Source: Diphasiastrum complanatum (taxonomy: Eukaryota > Streptophyta > Lycopodiopsida > Lycopodiales > Lycopodiaceae). Taken from it: a stretch of DNA of 64,000 nt. Each line of letters starts with the position of its first letter. Within the stretch, counting starts at the first letter, position 1. The stretch lies in assembly GCA_029204225.1 (NCBI GenBank), contig MU831988.1, positions 29,005 to 93,004 on the forward strand, given 5' to 3'. Below are positions 11,880 to 22,146 of the stretch, piece by piece. Made by a program: the position numbers and the translations under genes. Under the pieces are notes generated by a model. That model made no database searches and was not told the origin of the DNA. It worked only from the letters and a program-made list of their open reading frames with translations.

Positions 11880-12754
11880 TGTTTCTCCTAGGTAGATGAC
11901 AGGGACAGCTTCAACTTGTGGTTGAACAATCGTGGGTCTAGGCCCATCGATGGTAAATAGAGCTGTTTGGACAAACTCCTACATTTGAACATTCGTTGGT
12001 TGATGCTTATCGATGGAGAATGGAGCTGCTGTGACAGACTCCTACATTGGCTACTTTTGCTTGAAATCATGGAATTTGTCTTCAAGAAAGACAACATCGC
12101 AATTGACCTGTCTCAACATCATAAAGGCAATAAGCTTATGTGATGTTGAATAGCCGATAAAGATGTTATTACAACTTATTGGGTCTATAAGTTTGTTCCT
12201 CAGATTAGATGGTATTTGAGCATAGCAGAAACATCCAAATACACGTAAGTGTTTCAGACTTGGTTTGTAGTCGTAGTAGGCTTCAAAGGGTGTCTTGGAG
12301 TCGACTGCCTTCGTGGTGGAATAATTTTACAGATAGCAGGTTGTAGAAATTGCTTCAGCCCAAAAGTTCTAGGGTAATTGAGCGTTGACAGTCATGGATC
12401 ATGCAGCTTCTAATAGTGTTCGATTCTTTCGCTCAGCTACACCATTCTGCTATGGAGTGTAGCTGGTTGTGAACTGATGGTGCATGCCACATGATGATAA
12501 GTAGTCTGCCATTTCATTTGATAGGTACTCTCCCCCGAATCAAACCACAAGGCCTTGATTATCTAACTAGTCTGATTCTTAGCATATTGCTTGAATTCTT
12601 TGAAGCAATTGAATGCTTCTGATTTATTCTTTATGAACATGACTCTAGTGAACCGGGAGAAGTGATCACTAAATGTAATGAAATATAAAGCCTGACCCAA
12701 AAAGGGTATGCTTATAGGACCACATAAGTCACTGTGAATTAGTGACAGAATGGA
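11880..12754 (-). pseudogene. Copia A integrase, C-terminal part
   Basis: The minus strand can be read in pieces as the integrase catalytic end (QNGVAERKNRTLLEAA near 12400-12450), then the FEAYYDYKPSLKHLRVFGC block and the NIFIGYSTSHK block near 12130-12280. Several stops interrupt it. The N-terminal part continues at 18628 after the nested element. The target site at 12755-12759 lies just upstream of the first integrase Asp block (HSDLCGPI). Confidence 0.7.
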
Positions 12755-12759
12755 CTTTC
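12755..12759. other. Target-site duplication, left copy (ctttc)
   Basis: The 5 bp before the left LTR are repeated exactly at 18623-18627 after the right LTR, the standard size for copia integrase. Confidence 0.9.
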
Positions 12760-13413
12760 TGTGAAAAACTCAGATCCAAAAGATGCTAAAGTTTCATAAA
12801 GATCTTGGCCATGGAAGTTATGCACATCTAGATTGAAAAAATGATAGAAATTGTGATGTTAAGCATACTAAACATCAACTAAACATCAAGATCTGATCAT
12901 AAGCTTCCACAAACAGAAACTTGCTGTCCCTGTCCGTACTTCAGAGCCTACAACCTGCATTTCACACGTGTGAAGCCATAGCAACAAAGAAATCACAATT
13001 CTAGTGGCTAGAATGCAAGATATGAACAAAAAAGTGAGAGAGAAGAAGATGGATCTTCAAAGAGCATAACATTCATTCAATAGAATGAAAATGAGATGTG
13101 TACATACTCGTGGAGATGGCTATTTATAGCAGCCATAGTGCCTCTTGGCCACTTTGTCTTATGATAGGCTAAAATTGGGGTCCAATAGGATTCACCCATC
13201 TACCTAGAAATTTGGTCAAATAGGAATGCACCAAATTATGAGCCAATAGAAGAGCTCCACACTCGACCTCCTCTAATTAATGTGACCTCAAAAGTAGTGT
13301 ACACATACTTTGGGCCTCTACATACATGTATGAACCTATCTCTAACTTTTATTTGGCCATAGGCCTACAAAATCTCAAGTTAGGAAAATACTACTAGTTG
13401 ACAATTTTTCACA
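12760..13413 (-). repeat. 3' LTR of the young copia
   Basis: 654 bp with a 9-bp terminal inverted repeat (TGTGAAAAA/TTTTTCACA). A TATA-like sequence (TATAAATA on the minus strand, 13121-13128) marks the likely promoter. Its inner edge supplies the stop codon of gag-pol (13409-13411). It appears identical to 17969-18622. Confidence 0.93.
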
Positions 13414-16400
13414 CTCCCTCTTCAACTAGTTTTAGCATAGATTTAGAAAGTACACCAAGACTTGTTCTATGCTTGAAAAATAAGTCCTTTCCCAATGCTT
13501 TGGTAAAGATATCAGCCACACATTCCTTTGATGGGACATGTTCAAGCTTGATCTCTTTTGCCAACACTTGTTCTCTCACAAAATGGTAAGCCACCTCGAT
13601 ATGTTTGCTCCTTGCATGGAAAACCGGATTGCTTGCTAGACTTTGGGCTGAAAGGTTGTCACAAAAGATGATTGGACTCTCTGAAAAATCCAGCAAATGA
13701 AGCTCCATAATCATCCTCTTGATCCACACCATCTCCTTTGTGCATGATGTCAAAGCTTTGTACTCGGCCTCACTAGAAGAAAGTGATATAGTTGCTTGTT
13801 TCTTCGACATCCATGAGATAGCTCCATCACCTATGAAAATAGCATGTGCATTTATGGATTTTCTATCCATAAGGTCTCCTGCAAAATCTGAATCTGAAAA
13901 ACCAAATAAGTTAGGTGATGAGCCTCTATAAACAATGCCAAAATCTTTTGTTCCCGAGATGTATCTCAAGATCCTCTTTCCTAGTTTCCAATGTTCTATG
14001 CTAGGATCTTGCATGAATTGGCTTAATCTACCAACACAATAAGATAAATCAGGTCTTGTGATGGTTAGATATATAAGAGAACCTATTAGCTTCCTATAGA
14101 GAGTAATGTCCTCGAAGGATCTTTCATTACCTCTTATAGTTAGCTTTACATGTGATTCCATAGGTGTATCAATAGGATTTGCATCTACCATATGAAATCT
14201 ATTGAGAATAGAAATAGCATACTTCTCTTGTGAAATAAAAGTGATTTGAGAAGTTCTAATTACTTCTATTCCTAAGATATAGCTCAAAAGACCAAGATCA
14301 TGCACTTCAAATTCCTTTTTTAGTGCTTTCTTGATATCTTCTATATCTTCCTTGTTCCCTCCACTTAAAATAATGTCATCCACATAAATTAGAAGGATTG
14401 TAACATCATTAGCACTAATTCTAAAGTAAAGTGAATGATCATACTCACTCATAGTGAAGTTTTGAGAAAGTAGAAAAGAGTTAAGCCTAGCATACCAACT
14501 CCTTGGTGCTTGCTTAAGACCATACAAACTTTTTTGTAGAAAACACACATGATTAGGCTTGCTATGAGAAACATAGCTCTCGGGTTGCTCCATGTAGACT
14601 TCCTCTTCAAGATCACCATTCAAGAAAGCATTAGAAATGTCTAATTGCCAAAGATCCCATCCATAAAGAGTTGCAAGGGAAATGATTACTCTTATGCTCA
14701 CCATCTTTGCCACGGGTGCAAAGGTTTCCTCATAGTCAATGCCATGCTCTTGAGCATAACCTTTAGCCACCAACCTTGCCTTCAACTTGTTGATAGATCC
14801 ATCTTGATTTGTCTTTACCTTGAAGATCCATTTGCATCCAATTGCACTTTTGCCCTTTGGAAGCTCCACCAATCTCCATGTGTTGTTCTTCATAAGTGCT
14901 TCAAACTCAAGATCCATTGCTTGGATCCATTCCTCTTTTTGCCTTGCTTCATCTACACATGAAGGTACATCAAAAGAAGTTAGGAAAGCATAGTTGGATC
15001 CATCCACCACTTGCTTACCTTTGCCATCATAAGTGAGCCTTGAGGGTTTCACTTTATGCCTTGGAGTTCTCCTTGGAATTTGACTTGAAGAGGCTTCTTC
15101 AACATCCACATCCAATGTGTCATCAACTCCATTGTCATCAAGCACATTAGTTGCAACAACACCATCATCACTTGAAACAACTTTTGGAATGTTATTTTCA
15201 TCAAAAATGACATCCCTACTTGTGAACACTTTCTTGATTGAAGGAACATAAATCCTATATGCTTTGCTTACTTCACTATAACCAACAAAAATGCCCTTTC
15301 TTGAAGATGGATCCTCCTTAGTTCTATCATCAAGAGTAATGTTGAAGTAGCAAATGCATCCAAAAGTTCTTAGAAACTTGACATTAGGCTTCATACCAAA
15401 CAAAGCTTCAAAAGGGGTTTTTCCTTCCAATACAACACTTGGCCATCTATTGCATAGGAAATTTGCACACAACAAAGCATCACTCCAAAAGGGTTTAGGA
15501 AGATTAGCATTCAATCTCATTGCCTTTGCACTCTCACACAAGGTTCTATTCTTCCTCTCGGCCACTCCATTTTGTTGTGGTGTTCTTGGACATGTGTACT
15601 CCCTCTTGATCCCATGCTCATCGCAAAAGGCTTTGAATTTGTTAGAAATGTATTCACCACCATTGTCGCTCCTCAAGCATTTGATTTTGGTTGTAAATTG
15701 AGTCTCAATAGCAACTTTGAACTTGACAAACACATCAAACACCTCATCCTTGCTCTTTAGTAGATAAACCCAACAAAATCTACTAAAATCATCAATGAAA
15801 GTTACATACATCTTAGCACCTCCATTGCTAATTGTAGTAACACCATGAATATCCGAATGCAAGAGAGAAAAAGGCATCTTAGATCTAGATATAGATCTAG
15901 TATATGGCAATCTATGTGATTTAGACAAAGCACATTCTTCACAAACATGATTCAAGCAAGTAAGAGACTTGGGAAGTCCCCTTACTACCTCCTTTTTGGC
16001 TATTACCTCCAAGGCCTTGTAGTTGAGATGTCCCATCCTTTTATGCCATACCTCTTGAATTGACATTTGTTCATTTGCCATGCATCCAACTTGGTTAGCA
16101 ACAACACATGCATCAAGCTTGAACAATTTCCCTTGCCTTTTCCCTTTTGCAATGATACTACACCCCTTTTTGATCAAGCAAGCATCACCATCAAACTCAA
16201 CTTTGAATCCTTTGTCAAGCATTTGGCTTACACTAAGTAAGTTCTTGGTAATGGATGGAATGAGCAAAACATCTTTCAATTCTATATTCCTATTTGTAGA
16301 AAGTGAAATAGGAATTGTGCCAATCCCCTTGATTGTACACTCACCATCATTTGCGGTATAGATTACCTTCCTATCACCATCAAATGCCATTAAAGATGAA

Positions 16401-17359
16401 AAATACTCTTTATGATATGTCATATGAGAAGTGGCTCCACTATCAATCCACCAAGGATCAATGTCTCCATGATTAGCCAACAAGCAAGATGACATAACAA
16501 AAGCATCATTTGAAAGAAGCTCATCCCCACCCTCATCAATAGTTAGATTGGTTTGCTTTTCCCCTTGATCCCTCTTTTTCTTGAAACAATCACTAGCAAA
16601 ATGCCCTTTGACTCCACAATAGAAACATTTTAGCTTAGATCTATCCTTCTTTTTGCCAAAAGTAGAGTGCTCACCTTGGTCTTGCCCTTTAGACCAATTG
16701 CTTTTACCTTTGCCCTTGAACTTGCCTTTAGAGAACATTGCCTCCTCTTCTCCTCCTTGAGATGTAGAAGATGCTCCCACTCTTGCTTGCAACCTGAATT
16801 CTTCAGCCAACAAGACCTCTTGCAAGTCTCCAACACTTGGTAAACATTTTTGGATAGCATAACTTTGAACAAGATTAGCATGATCATCCAACAAGCCATT
16901 GAGAATCACTTGAACAAGCTCCTCATTATTTATGCCATCATTAATGCATGCTAACTCATCATTCAATGCTTTAACTCTCAAAACAAAAGCATGTCCACTC
17001 TCACTCTTCTTTTGCATACAAGAAAAGATTTGCCTTCTTAAAGTCAACACTCTAGAAGTAGACTTGGATTCATAAACCTTCTTCAAGGCTTCCCAAGCTT
17101 CACTAGATGATGTGCACTTACCAACCTCTTTGATAAGCTCATTTGTCACATTCATCTTGATCATGTGAAGGGCTTTCTTTGCCCTCTTGTCATACCTCAA
17201 TTGTTCTTGAGGTGCCAAAGGTCTCTCCTCCACACCTACAACAATATCCATCAACTCATTCATCTCAAGCAAAGACTCCATCCTTACTTTCCAAGTAGAA
17301 TAGTTGAGGGAGGTAAGCCTATCATTGCTTTCCAACATGTAGCCTCCATTTGTAGCCAT
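13409..17359 (-). CDS. Copia gag-pol polyprotein (1316 aa), intact
   Basis: This encodes capsid, protease, integrase, RT and RNase H as one frame. Gag (UBN2-like) covers residues 1-240. The zinc knuckle CFYCGVKGHFASDC is at 245-258. Protease WWIDSGATSHM centres on D306. The integrase HHCC motif is H439, H444, C473 and C476, and the catalytic triad D503-D565-E601 has the DD35E spacing. RT has LDISNAFL (D908) and YVDD (992-995). RNase H has FSDSDFAGD near 1155, SSSEAEY near 1197 and FCDN near 1233. All key residues are present with no internal stop. The ATG at 17357-17359 is the first in-frame methionine and gives the usual M-x-x-N-G-G start. Gag and pol share one frame, so the gag excess must come from processing or splicing, not frameshifting. 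The stop codon lies in the 3' LTR. Confidence 0.95.
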   Translation of the reverse strand: MATNGGYMLESNDRLTSLNYSTWKVRMESLLEMNELMDIVVGVEERPLAPQEQLRYDKRAKKALHMIKMNVTNELIKEVGKCTSSSEAWEALKKVYESKSTSRVLTLRRQIFSCMQKKSESGHAFVLRVKALNDELACINDGINNEELVQVILNGLLDDHANLVQSYAIQKCLPSVGDLQEVLLAEEFRLQARVGASSTSQGGEEEAMFSKGKFKGKGKSNWSKGQDQGEHSTFGKKKDRSKLKCFYCGVKGHFASDCFKKKRDQGEKQTNLTIDEGGDELLSNDAFVMSSCLLANHGDIDPWWIDSGATSHMTYHKEYFSSLMAFDGDRKVIYTANDGECTIKGIGTIPISLSTNRNIELKDVLLIPSITKNLLSVSQMLDKGFKVEFDGDACLIKKGCSIIAKGKRQGKLFKLDACVVANQVGCMANEQMSIQEVWHKRMGHLNYKALEVIAKKEVVRGLPKSLTCLNHVCEECALSKSHRLPYTRSISRSKMPFSLLHSDIHGVTTISNGGAKMYVTFIDDFSRFCWVYLLKSKDEVFDVFVKFKVAIETQFTTKIKCLRSDNGGEYISNKFKAFCDEHGIKREYTCPRTPQQNGVAERKNRTLCESAKAMRLNANLPKPFWSDALLCANFLCNRWPSVVLEGKTPFEALFGMKPNVKFLRTFGCICYFNITLDDRTKEDPSSRKGIFVGYSEVSKAYRIYVPSIKKVFTSRDVIFDENNIPKVVSSDDGVVATNVLDDNGVDDTLDVDVEEASSSQIPRRTPRHKVKPSRLTYDGKGKQVVDGSNYAFLTSFDVPSCVDEARQKEEWIQAMDLEFEALMKNNTWRLVELPKGKSAIGCKWIFKVKTNQDGSINKLKARLVAKGYAQEHGIDYEETFAPVAKMVSIRVIISLATLYGWDLWQLDISNAFLNGDLEEEVYMEQPESYVSHSKPNHVCFLQKSLYGLKQAPRSWYARLNSFLLSQNFTMSEYDHSLYFRISANDVTILLIYVDDIILSGGNKEDIEDIKKALKKEFEVHDLGLLSYILGIEVIRTSQITFISQEKYAISILNRFHMVDANPIDTPMESHVKLTIRGNERSFEDITLYRKLIGSLIYLTITRPDLSYCVGRLSQFMQDPSIEHWKLGKRILRYISGTKDFGIVYRGSSPNLFGFSDSDFAGDLMDRKSINAHAIFIGDGAISWMSKKQATISLSSSEAEYKALTSCTKEMVWIKRMIMELHLLDFSESPIIFCDNLSAQSLASNPVFHARSKHIEVAYHFVREQVLAKEIKLEHVPSKECVADIFTKALGKDLFFKHRTSLGVLSKSMLKLVEEGV
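13414..13427 (-). promoter_or_regulatory. Polypurine tract of the young copia
   Basis: The minus strand reads AGTTGAAGAGGGAG directly before the 3' LTR. It would prime plus-strand DNA synthesis. It also codes for the last residues of gag-pol (LVEEGV), so the two functions overlap. Copia C has the same arrangement. Confidence 0.8.
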
Positions 17360-17956
17360 GTTGCAATGATTGATCTCTGATCTTTGACCTGTTCCAATGC
17401 ACTAAGCACTCTCTTGAATCAACAAATGAAACACAAGAAGAAATCACAAAGATTTGGAACCTAAAACCTTACTTTTTCTCTCTTTTCCTCACTTTTTCCT
17501 TAATTTTAGCCACTAGTTTTATGATTTCTTGATCAAACCAAGACCAAACCTCAATATACTTGCTTTTCCCTCACTCCTAAGATTGAAATACACTCTTGAA
17601 TCATTCAGCAAACTGAAAATCAGAGGGTTACATCAATTTTGAAGTTTTTGACATGAAGAAGCAAGAAATTGAATCAAAAAACTATATGCTAGAATGGAAA
17701 ACTAATAGGATCTTGTTGGATCTTGCATCTCCCTCTTTCCAAAACAAATTTTGTCTCCTTATTCTGATAAGTACAGAGGGAATTCGCCCTACTTCAATTG
17801 AAATGCATACAAATGATGTTTTGATCACAAAGATCCAATTTCTACACATAAATCAACAAGATTTTTAGCTAGAAACTTGATTGGAATGCTACAAAAGCAA
17901 ACTCGCCCACAAATCTCTTCTAAATCTGGCAAAACCTGCACATTTGGCCGCCTAAT
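17360..17956 (-). other. Untranslated leader of the young copia
   Basis: About 600 bp between the PBS and the gag start. It has no long frame on the sense strand. It would carry packaging and dimerisation signals, which cannot be seen directly. Confidence 0.7.
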
Positions 17957-17968
17957 GCTCTGATACCA
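17957..17968 (-). promoter_or_regulatory. Primer binding site of the young copia
   Basis: TGGTATCAGAGC on the minus strand, directly adjoining the 5' LTR with no spacer. It is complementary to the initiator tRNA-Met 3' end. Confidence 0.92.
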
Positions 17969-18622
17969 TGTGAAAAACTCAGATCCAAAAGATGCTAAAG
18001 TTTCATAAAGATCTTGGCCATGGAAGTTATGCACATCTAGATTGAAAAAATGATAGAAATTGTGATGTTAAGCATACTAAACATCAACTAAACATCAAGA
18101 TCTGATCATAAGCTTCCACAAACAGAAACTTGCTGTCCCTGTCCGTACTTCAGAGCCTACAACCTGCATTTCACACGTGTGAAGCCATAGCAACAAAGAA
18201 ATCACAATTCTAGTGGCTAGAATGCAAGATATGAACAAAAAAGTGAGAGAGAAGAAGATGGATCTTCAAAGAGCATAACATTCATTCAATAGAATGAAAA
18301 TGAGATGTGTACATACTCGTGGAGATGGCTATTTATAGCAGCCATAGTGCCTCTTGGCCACTTTGTCTTATGATAGGCTAAAATTGGGGTCCAATAGGAT
18401 TCACCCATCTACCTAGAAATTTGGTCAAATAGGAATGCACCAAATTATGAGCCAATAGAAGAGCTCCACACTCGACCTCCTCTAATTAATGTGACCTCAA
18501 AAGTAGTGTACACATACTTTGGGCCTCTACATACATGTATGAACCTATCTCTAACTTTTATTTGGCCATAGGCCTACAAAATCTCAAGTTAGGAAAATAC
18601 TACTAGTTGACAATTTTTCACA
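17969..18622 (-). repeat. 5' LTR of the young copia
   Basis: 654 bp, apparently identical to the 3' LTR. The TATA-like box TATAAATA lies at 18330-18337 (minus strand), so transcription would start about 30 bp further left. The outer flank is the second copy of the ctttc target duplication. Confidence 0.93.
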
Positions 18623-18627
18623 CTTTC

Positions 18628-19230
18628 CCCTTTTGGCTTGTTCTCTTAAAAATTTTGTTCTAGGTTGTTTCCCTAGTAGATAATTTTCAAAGACAATCTA
18701 ATTAGCTATAGAAACAACAGTGATATTCATACCCTTGACCAATTTGTTATGATGTATGTACAAGATTGAATGCATGTTTAAGTGACCTAGTCTTTGATGC
18801 CAAACATGAGCATCAGAGTTACTCACAATAAGTGCATAATCATGACTCACGATATACAAATTTCATTCTCTGTGTGCAGAGAGGATTTCATTAGAATTCC
18901 CATAAAAAATAGTAAATTGACTAACAATAAACAAAGCTCTATAGCCTTGATCAGTGATCTTGCTAATAGACAATAAGTTCTTTGTTAACTTGGGTAGGTA
19001 AAGTACACCATCTAACTATCTAGTGATGTCATGGAACTGAAGTCGGACAGTGCCTTGGCCTTTGACTCCGTGGGAGCTTGAGTCGCCAATGAAAATGTAC
19101 TTTGAGTCCATTGTTGTAAGGGTAGAAAATAGGTTCCCACATGGCGTCATGTGCTTTGAAGCACTTGAATCAAGATAACATTGACATGCATCTCTACTTG
19201 GTTGGTCTTGTACCTCAGCACCTTGTCATC
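18628..19230 (-). pseudogene. Copia A protease and pre-integrase
   Basis: Read on the minus strand, this holds the protease start with a changed active site (LDSSASKHMTP near 19160-19190, where the family has D-S/T-G) and then the GAG-pre-integrase block (WHQRLGHLN near 18795). It resumes on the other side of the nested copia. The Gly-to-Ser change in D-S-G would impair proteolysis, and stops also occur. Confidence 0.65.
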
Positions 19231-19233
19231 CTC

Positions 19234-19540
19234 TTATGAATTTTTGACAGAGTCGGAACCTCCGTCTTGGTGTTGCTGCATCTTCTTCCTCGTTTCTTTA
19301 TGCTTGAGGATGCGACAATCCTTAATGTCATGGTTTGATCTTTTGCAATATCTGTAAAAAGTTTGGTCTTGAATGGTTGTTGCTGTCTGTGCTTTTGTTG
19401 TTGTTGTTGTGTTGAATCTCACTGCTTGTCTTCTTGTCCTTGAAGTTCTTCTTCTTGGACTGTTGCTTATTAGAATATAATGCCATTGACTTGGTACTCA
19501 TTGTTGATAAGCTCTTTCTCCTAACTTCTTCCTTCAATAG
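19234..19540 (-). pseudogene. Copia A gag C-terminus with zinc knuckle
   Basis: Two overlapping open stretches encode a Lys/Asn-rich segment and a zinc knuckle (YRYCKRSNHDIKDCR, first Cys lost). A (GTT)n-like run at 19397-19415 encodes polar repeats. It lies in the right place for gag of copia A and ends near the LTR remnant of copia D. Confidence 0.6.
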
Positions 19541-19592
19541 ACTTGTTGTCAGCTTCTAATGAGTATTTCTTAAAAGCAATATTAGATTATCG

Positions 19593-19637
19593 TAAGTTCT
19601 ACATGGCTAGATTTGCCAAAATAGGCTATTTTTCACA
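19593..19637 (-). repeat. LTR stub of copia D
   Basis: On the minus strand it begins TGTGAAAAATAGCC and shares about 40 bp with the LTR start at 54746. The rest of the LTR has been lost at the junction with copia A. Confidence 0.65.
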
Positions 19638-19649
19638 CTCCTCCTCAAA

Positions 19650-20425
19650 TCTAGCCTTGGAAACAATAATGTATCTATATACAATTCTAAGACCTGATCT
19701 TAACATCAGAAATGAATCATATTCAGGTTTAGAAAATGACTAATGAGCCCCTAAAGATGATGACATGATCTATCACCATATCCAAGATAGAGCTTCTTTG
19801 ATCTTGATCTCCTCCAAGATGAATTGAAGAGTCTTGATTCTTCCTTGCACCTTTGCACTTGATTTCTTCCATGTTGAATGAAGATGCATGAACCTTAAAC
19901 TTGCTCCTCCTTGATCTTGATGCTTCTCTTTGAGGGAAATATGATGTCTCCATGTCTTGTGAAAATCACATTGATCAAGATCACAAAACATGTACTTGCT
20001 ACTATTACCAAGATTTATCATGCTAAAATGACTAGTCTACAAACCATCAAAAGTAAGCATGATTATCCTAATCTTGGAATTACAAGTGATCTTGAACTTC
20101 ATGAGGCTACATACTTGCTTATGGATATAAGTGTCCTTCAAGGAGGTTTCACTTATTCTCATAAGAAGCTTACAATTTGCCTCTCCAAAAGGAAAACTCA
20201 TTTTTCAAAACAATGAGTGATTAACTCATTCTCGCTCTTCCAAAATCCGAGAGCACTCATTTGATCAAACAACCAATTTACTATTACTTGGTTCATAACA
20301 ATTTTTAGATCACTAAGACATAAAAACTTGCTCTCAAATGAGTCATTACAAATCTTATCTTCAACTTCCTTCTTGATGAAGCCCTCAAGTTGCCTCACGT
20401 AGTTCTCATAGCATACCTCGATTTG
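19650..20425 (-). other. Filler segment replacing RT/RNase H in copia D
   Basis: Between the integrase-RT linker and the polypurine tract, where about 1.5-2 kb of RT and RNase H should be, there are about 780 bp with no RT motif. A fairly long open stretch (about 20200-20464, minus) runs out of the linker into it. I do not recognise the encoded protein. Confidence 0.45.
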
Positions 20426-20427
20426 CC

Positions 20428-21194
20428 TCATGTAGATCTCATAGCAAAATGGTTCATCAAGCATTGAAGTAAGAAAAGTGTTGAAAGTGAATGGTTAAGA
20501 ATCTTCCCCTTGATTACCTTTGCCAAGATAAGTGAGCCTTGAAGGCTCGGCCCTTGCCTTTGTGGATCTTCTTGGAACACTCGATCTTTGAGGTGGATCC
20601 TCAAGATCTCCATCACTTTGTTGCTCCTCCTCAATCCTTGCAAGATCATTGACACCAAGGTTGTTGATTTCACTTGCATTCACACAAGATACTAGATGGA
20701 TCCAAGCATCTCTCGTATAAACATCTAAGAATGTTTCATGCATCTTATCATCACTACTTGGTACATGAGAAAAAGAGTGTACATTTGAATGAATAATTTT
20801 CTCTAGCAATTTTAGCATCCAACTTAAACAAATTACCTTGTTTAACAACGTTTGCTATGCAAATATCATACTTCATGATGGAACAAACTCCATGCTTGAA
20901 GTGAACATGTAAACCATCATCCATTTGTTGTCCAACACTAATTGATGGTACAAAAAGGACATTGTCTAGATCCATCCTTTTGCTAGATCCTAGACTTATT
21001 GATATGGTACCCATACTATCTACCTTACATTCTTGATCATTTGCTAAAGAAACAAATTTATTAGCACCATTGAAAGAGTATAAGGTTGAGAATGTGTCCG
21101 TTTGGAAAGTCATGTGGGAGCTAGCCCCACTATCAATCCACCAAGTGTCCTTTGAGTTGCTTTTGCTTGTTGAAGTGGACGTAGATTCCATCAA
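20428..21194 (-). pseudogene. Copia D protease and integrase-RT linker
   Basis: The protease starts DTWWIDSGASSHMTF near 21130-21150, and the pre-integrase N-terminal part follows (LDNVLFVPSISV, QGNLFKLDA) to about 20800. The sequence then jumps to the variable linker (RRSTKARAEPSRLTYLGKGN near 20510-20580), skipping the integrase catalytic domain. One frameshift separates linker frames. Not functional as an integrase. Confidence 0.65.
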
Positions 21195-21199
21195 AGATG

Positions 21200-21990
21200 A
21201 ATCTCCTCATCTCCATCCTCTTCATATGCAAGGTTCCCTTGTTTGTCTTCCTCCTCTTTTGCTCTTAGCCTCTTGTAGAATTCAAATGCATAATACCCCT
21301 TCTTTCTACAAAAGAGGCATTTTTGCTTTGACTTGTCCTTTGAGCTTGATGCATCATCCTCTTCTTTGGCCTCCTTGGGATGCTTCTTCTTTCCATTGGT
21401 CTTCTTTTTGCCCTTGAATGAGAAATTGGCTTTCTCATCTCCATCTTACAAACACAATGAACTCATTTTTGCCTTGGTGTGGAGCCTACACTCTTCAGCC
21501 ACTAATACACTGTGAAGTTTTTCTATAGTTGGCAAAGTGTCTTGGATGGCAAAACTTTGGACCGAATTTGCAAAGTCATCTCCTAGACCATTAAGGACAA
21601 TTTGTACAAGCTCTCCATCATGAATCTTCTATCCAATGGAAGCCAACTCCCTATTTAGAGACTTGATTTTGAGTACATAATCTCGTGCACTCTCCTCACC
21701 TCTCCTCATGCTTTGCAAAATCTGTACCTTCTTCCTCAGAAAGAGACGAGTCGATACATCTGAAGTCTCATAGACACTTGTTAGGATATCCCACGCTTCT
21801 TTGGAGGTGGTGTTGTTTGATACGGAGTGTCTTTCAGATTCAAGGATACAATGGCAAGTGCTTTGCCATCCTTTGTCTCCCATGCTTGGAGCAATTTTGG
21901 TTCTACCGGTCTAGCTGTTGAACCGTTTACGTATCCCCATAGTTCATTCTCAATTAAGATCATCCTCATCTTGAATTTCCACATGTGGAA
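21200..21990 (-). pseudogene. Copia D gag
   Basis: The UBN2-type gag fold can be followed as FHMWKFKMRMILIENELW (near 21930-21990), SKEAWDILTSVYETSDVSTR and SARDYVLKIKSLNRELASIG (21629-21810). A degenerate knuckle region follows near 21280-21330. One frameshift lies near 21780-21840. It would form the particle shell. Confidence 0.7.
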
Positions 21991-22146
21991 ATTATCTCTG
22001 TCGAACTTGTTAATCAGATGGATCTCTGAGGTTGAACCTTCTATTGAATCGAGGAACAGAAATAGAATACAAACAGAATGAACTAGCTCTATGGAACAGG
22101 AATATATTAAGTTCTTTTATAAATCCTAAAACTCTAGTGATTCAAT

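Larger units (their letters stand above)
12760..18622 (-). mobile_element. Young, complete Ty1/copia retrotransposon
   Basis: This 5863-bp element lies on the minus strand with every part present: 5-bp target duplication ctttc, two 654-bp LTRs (17969-18622 and 12760-13413) starting TGTGAAAAA and ending TTTTTCACA, a tRNA-Met PBS, a 609-bp leader, one uninterrupted gag-pol of 1316 codons, and a polypurine tract. I read the two LTRs base by base and saw no difference. Because LTRs are copied from one template at insertion, this points to a very recent event. It sits inside the integrase region of copia A. Elements B, C and G are related to it. Autonomous activity is plausible but not shown. Confidence 0.93.
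9780..19592 (-). mobile_element. Copia element A (old), split by a nested young copia
   Basis: The minus-strand order is gag, protease, integrase, RT, RNase H, PPT, LTR. Gag (19234-19540) and protease to pre-integrase (18628-19230) lie right of the nest; integrase, RT and RNase H (10250-12754) lie left. The young copia inserted at ctttc, which is duplicated on both sides (12755-12759 and 18623-18627). The 5' LTR is missing: at about 19592 the sequence passes into the LTR remnant of copia D. Many stops and frameshifts show that it is long dead. It in turn sits in the gag of copia E. Confidence 0.75.

Noticed and set aside
13719-16361. Plus-strand frames of 60-115 codons inside the young copia
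   Set aside because: They are antisense to the intact gag-pol and show none of their own motifs.
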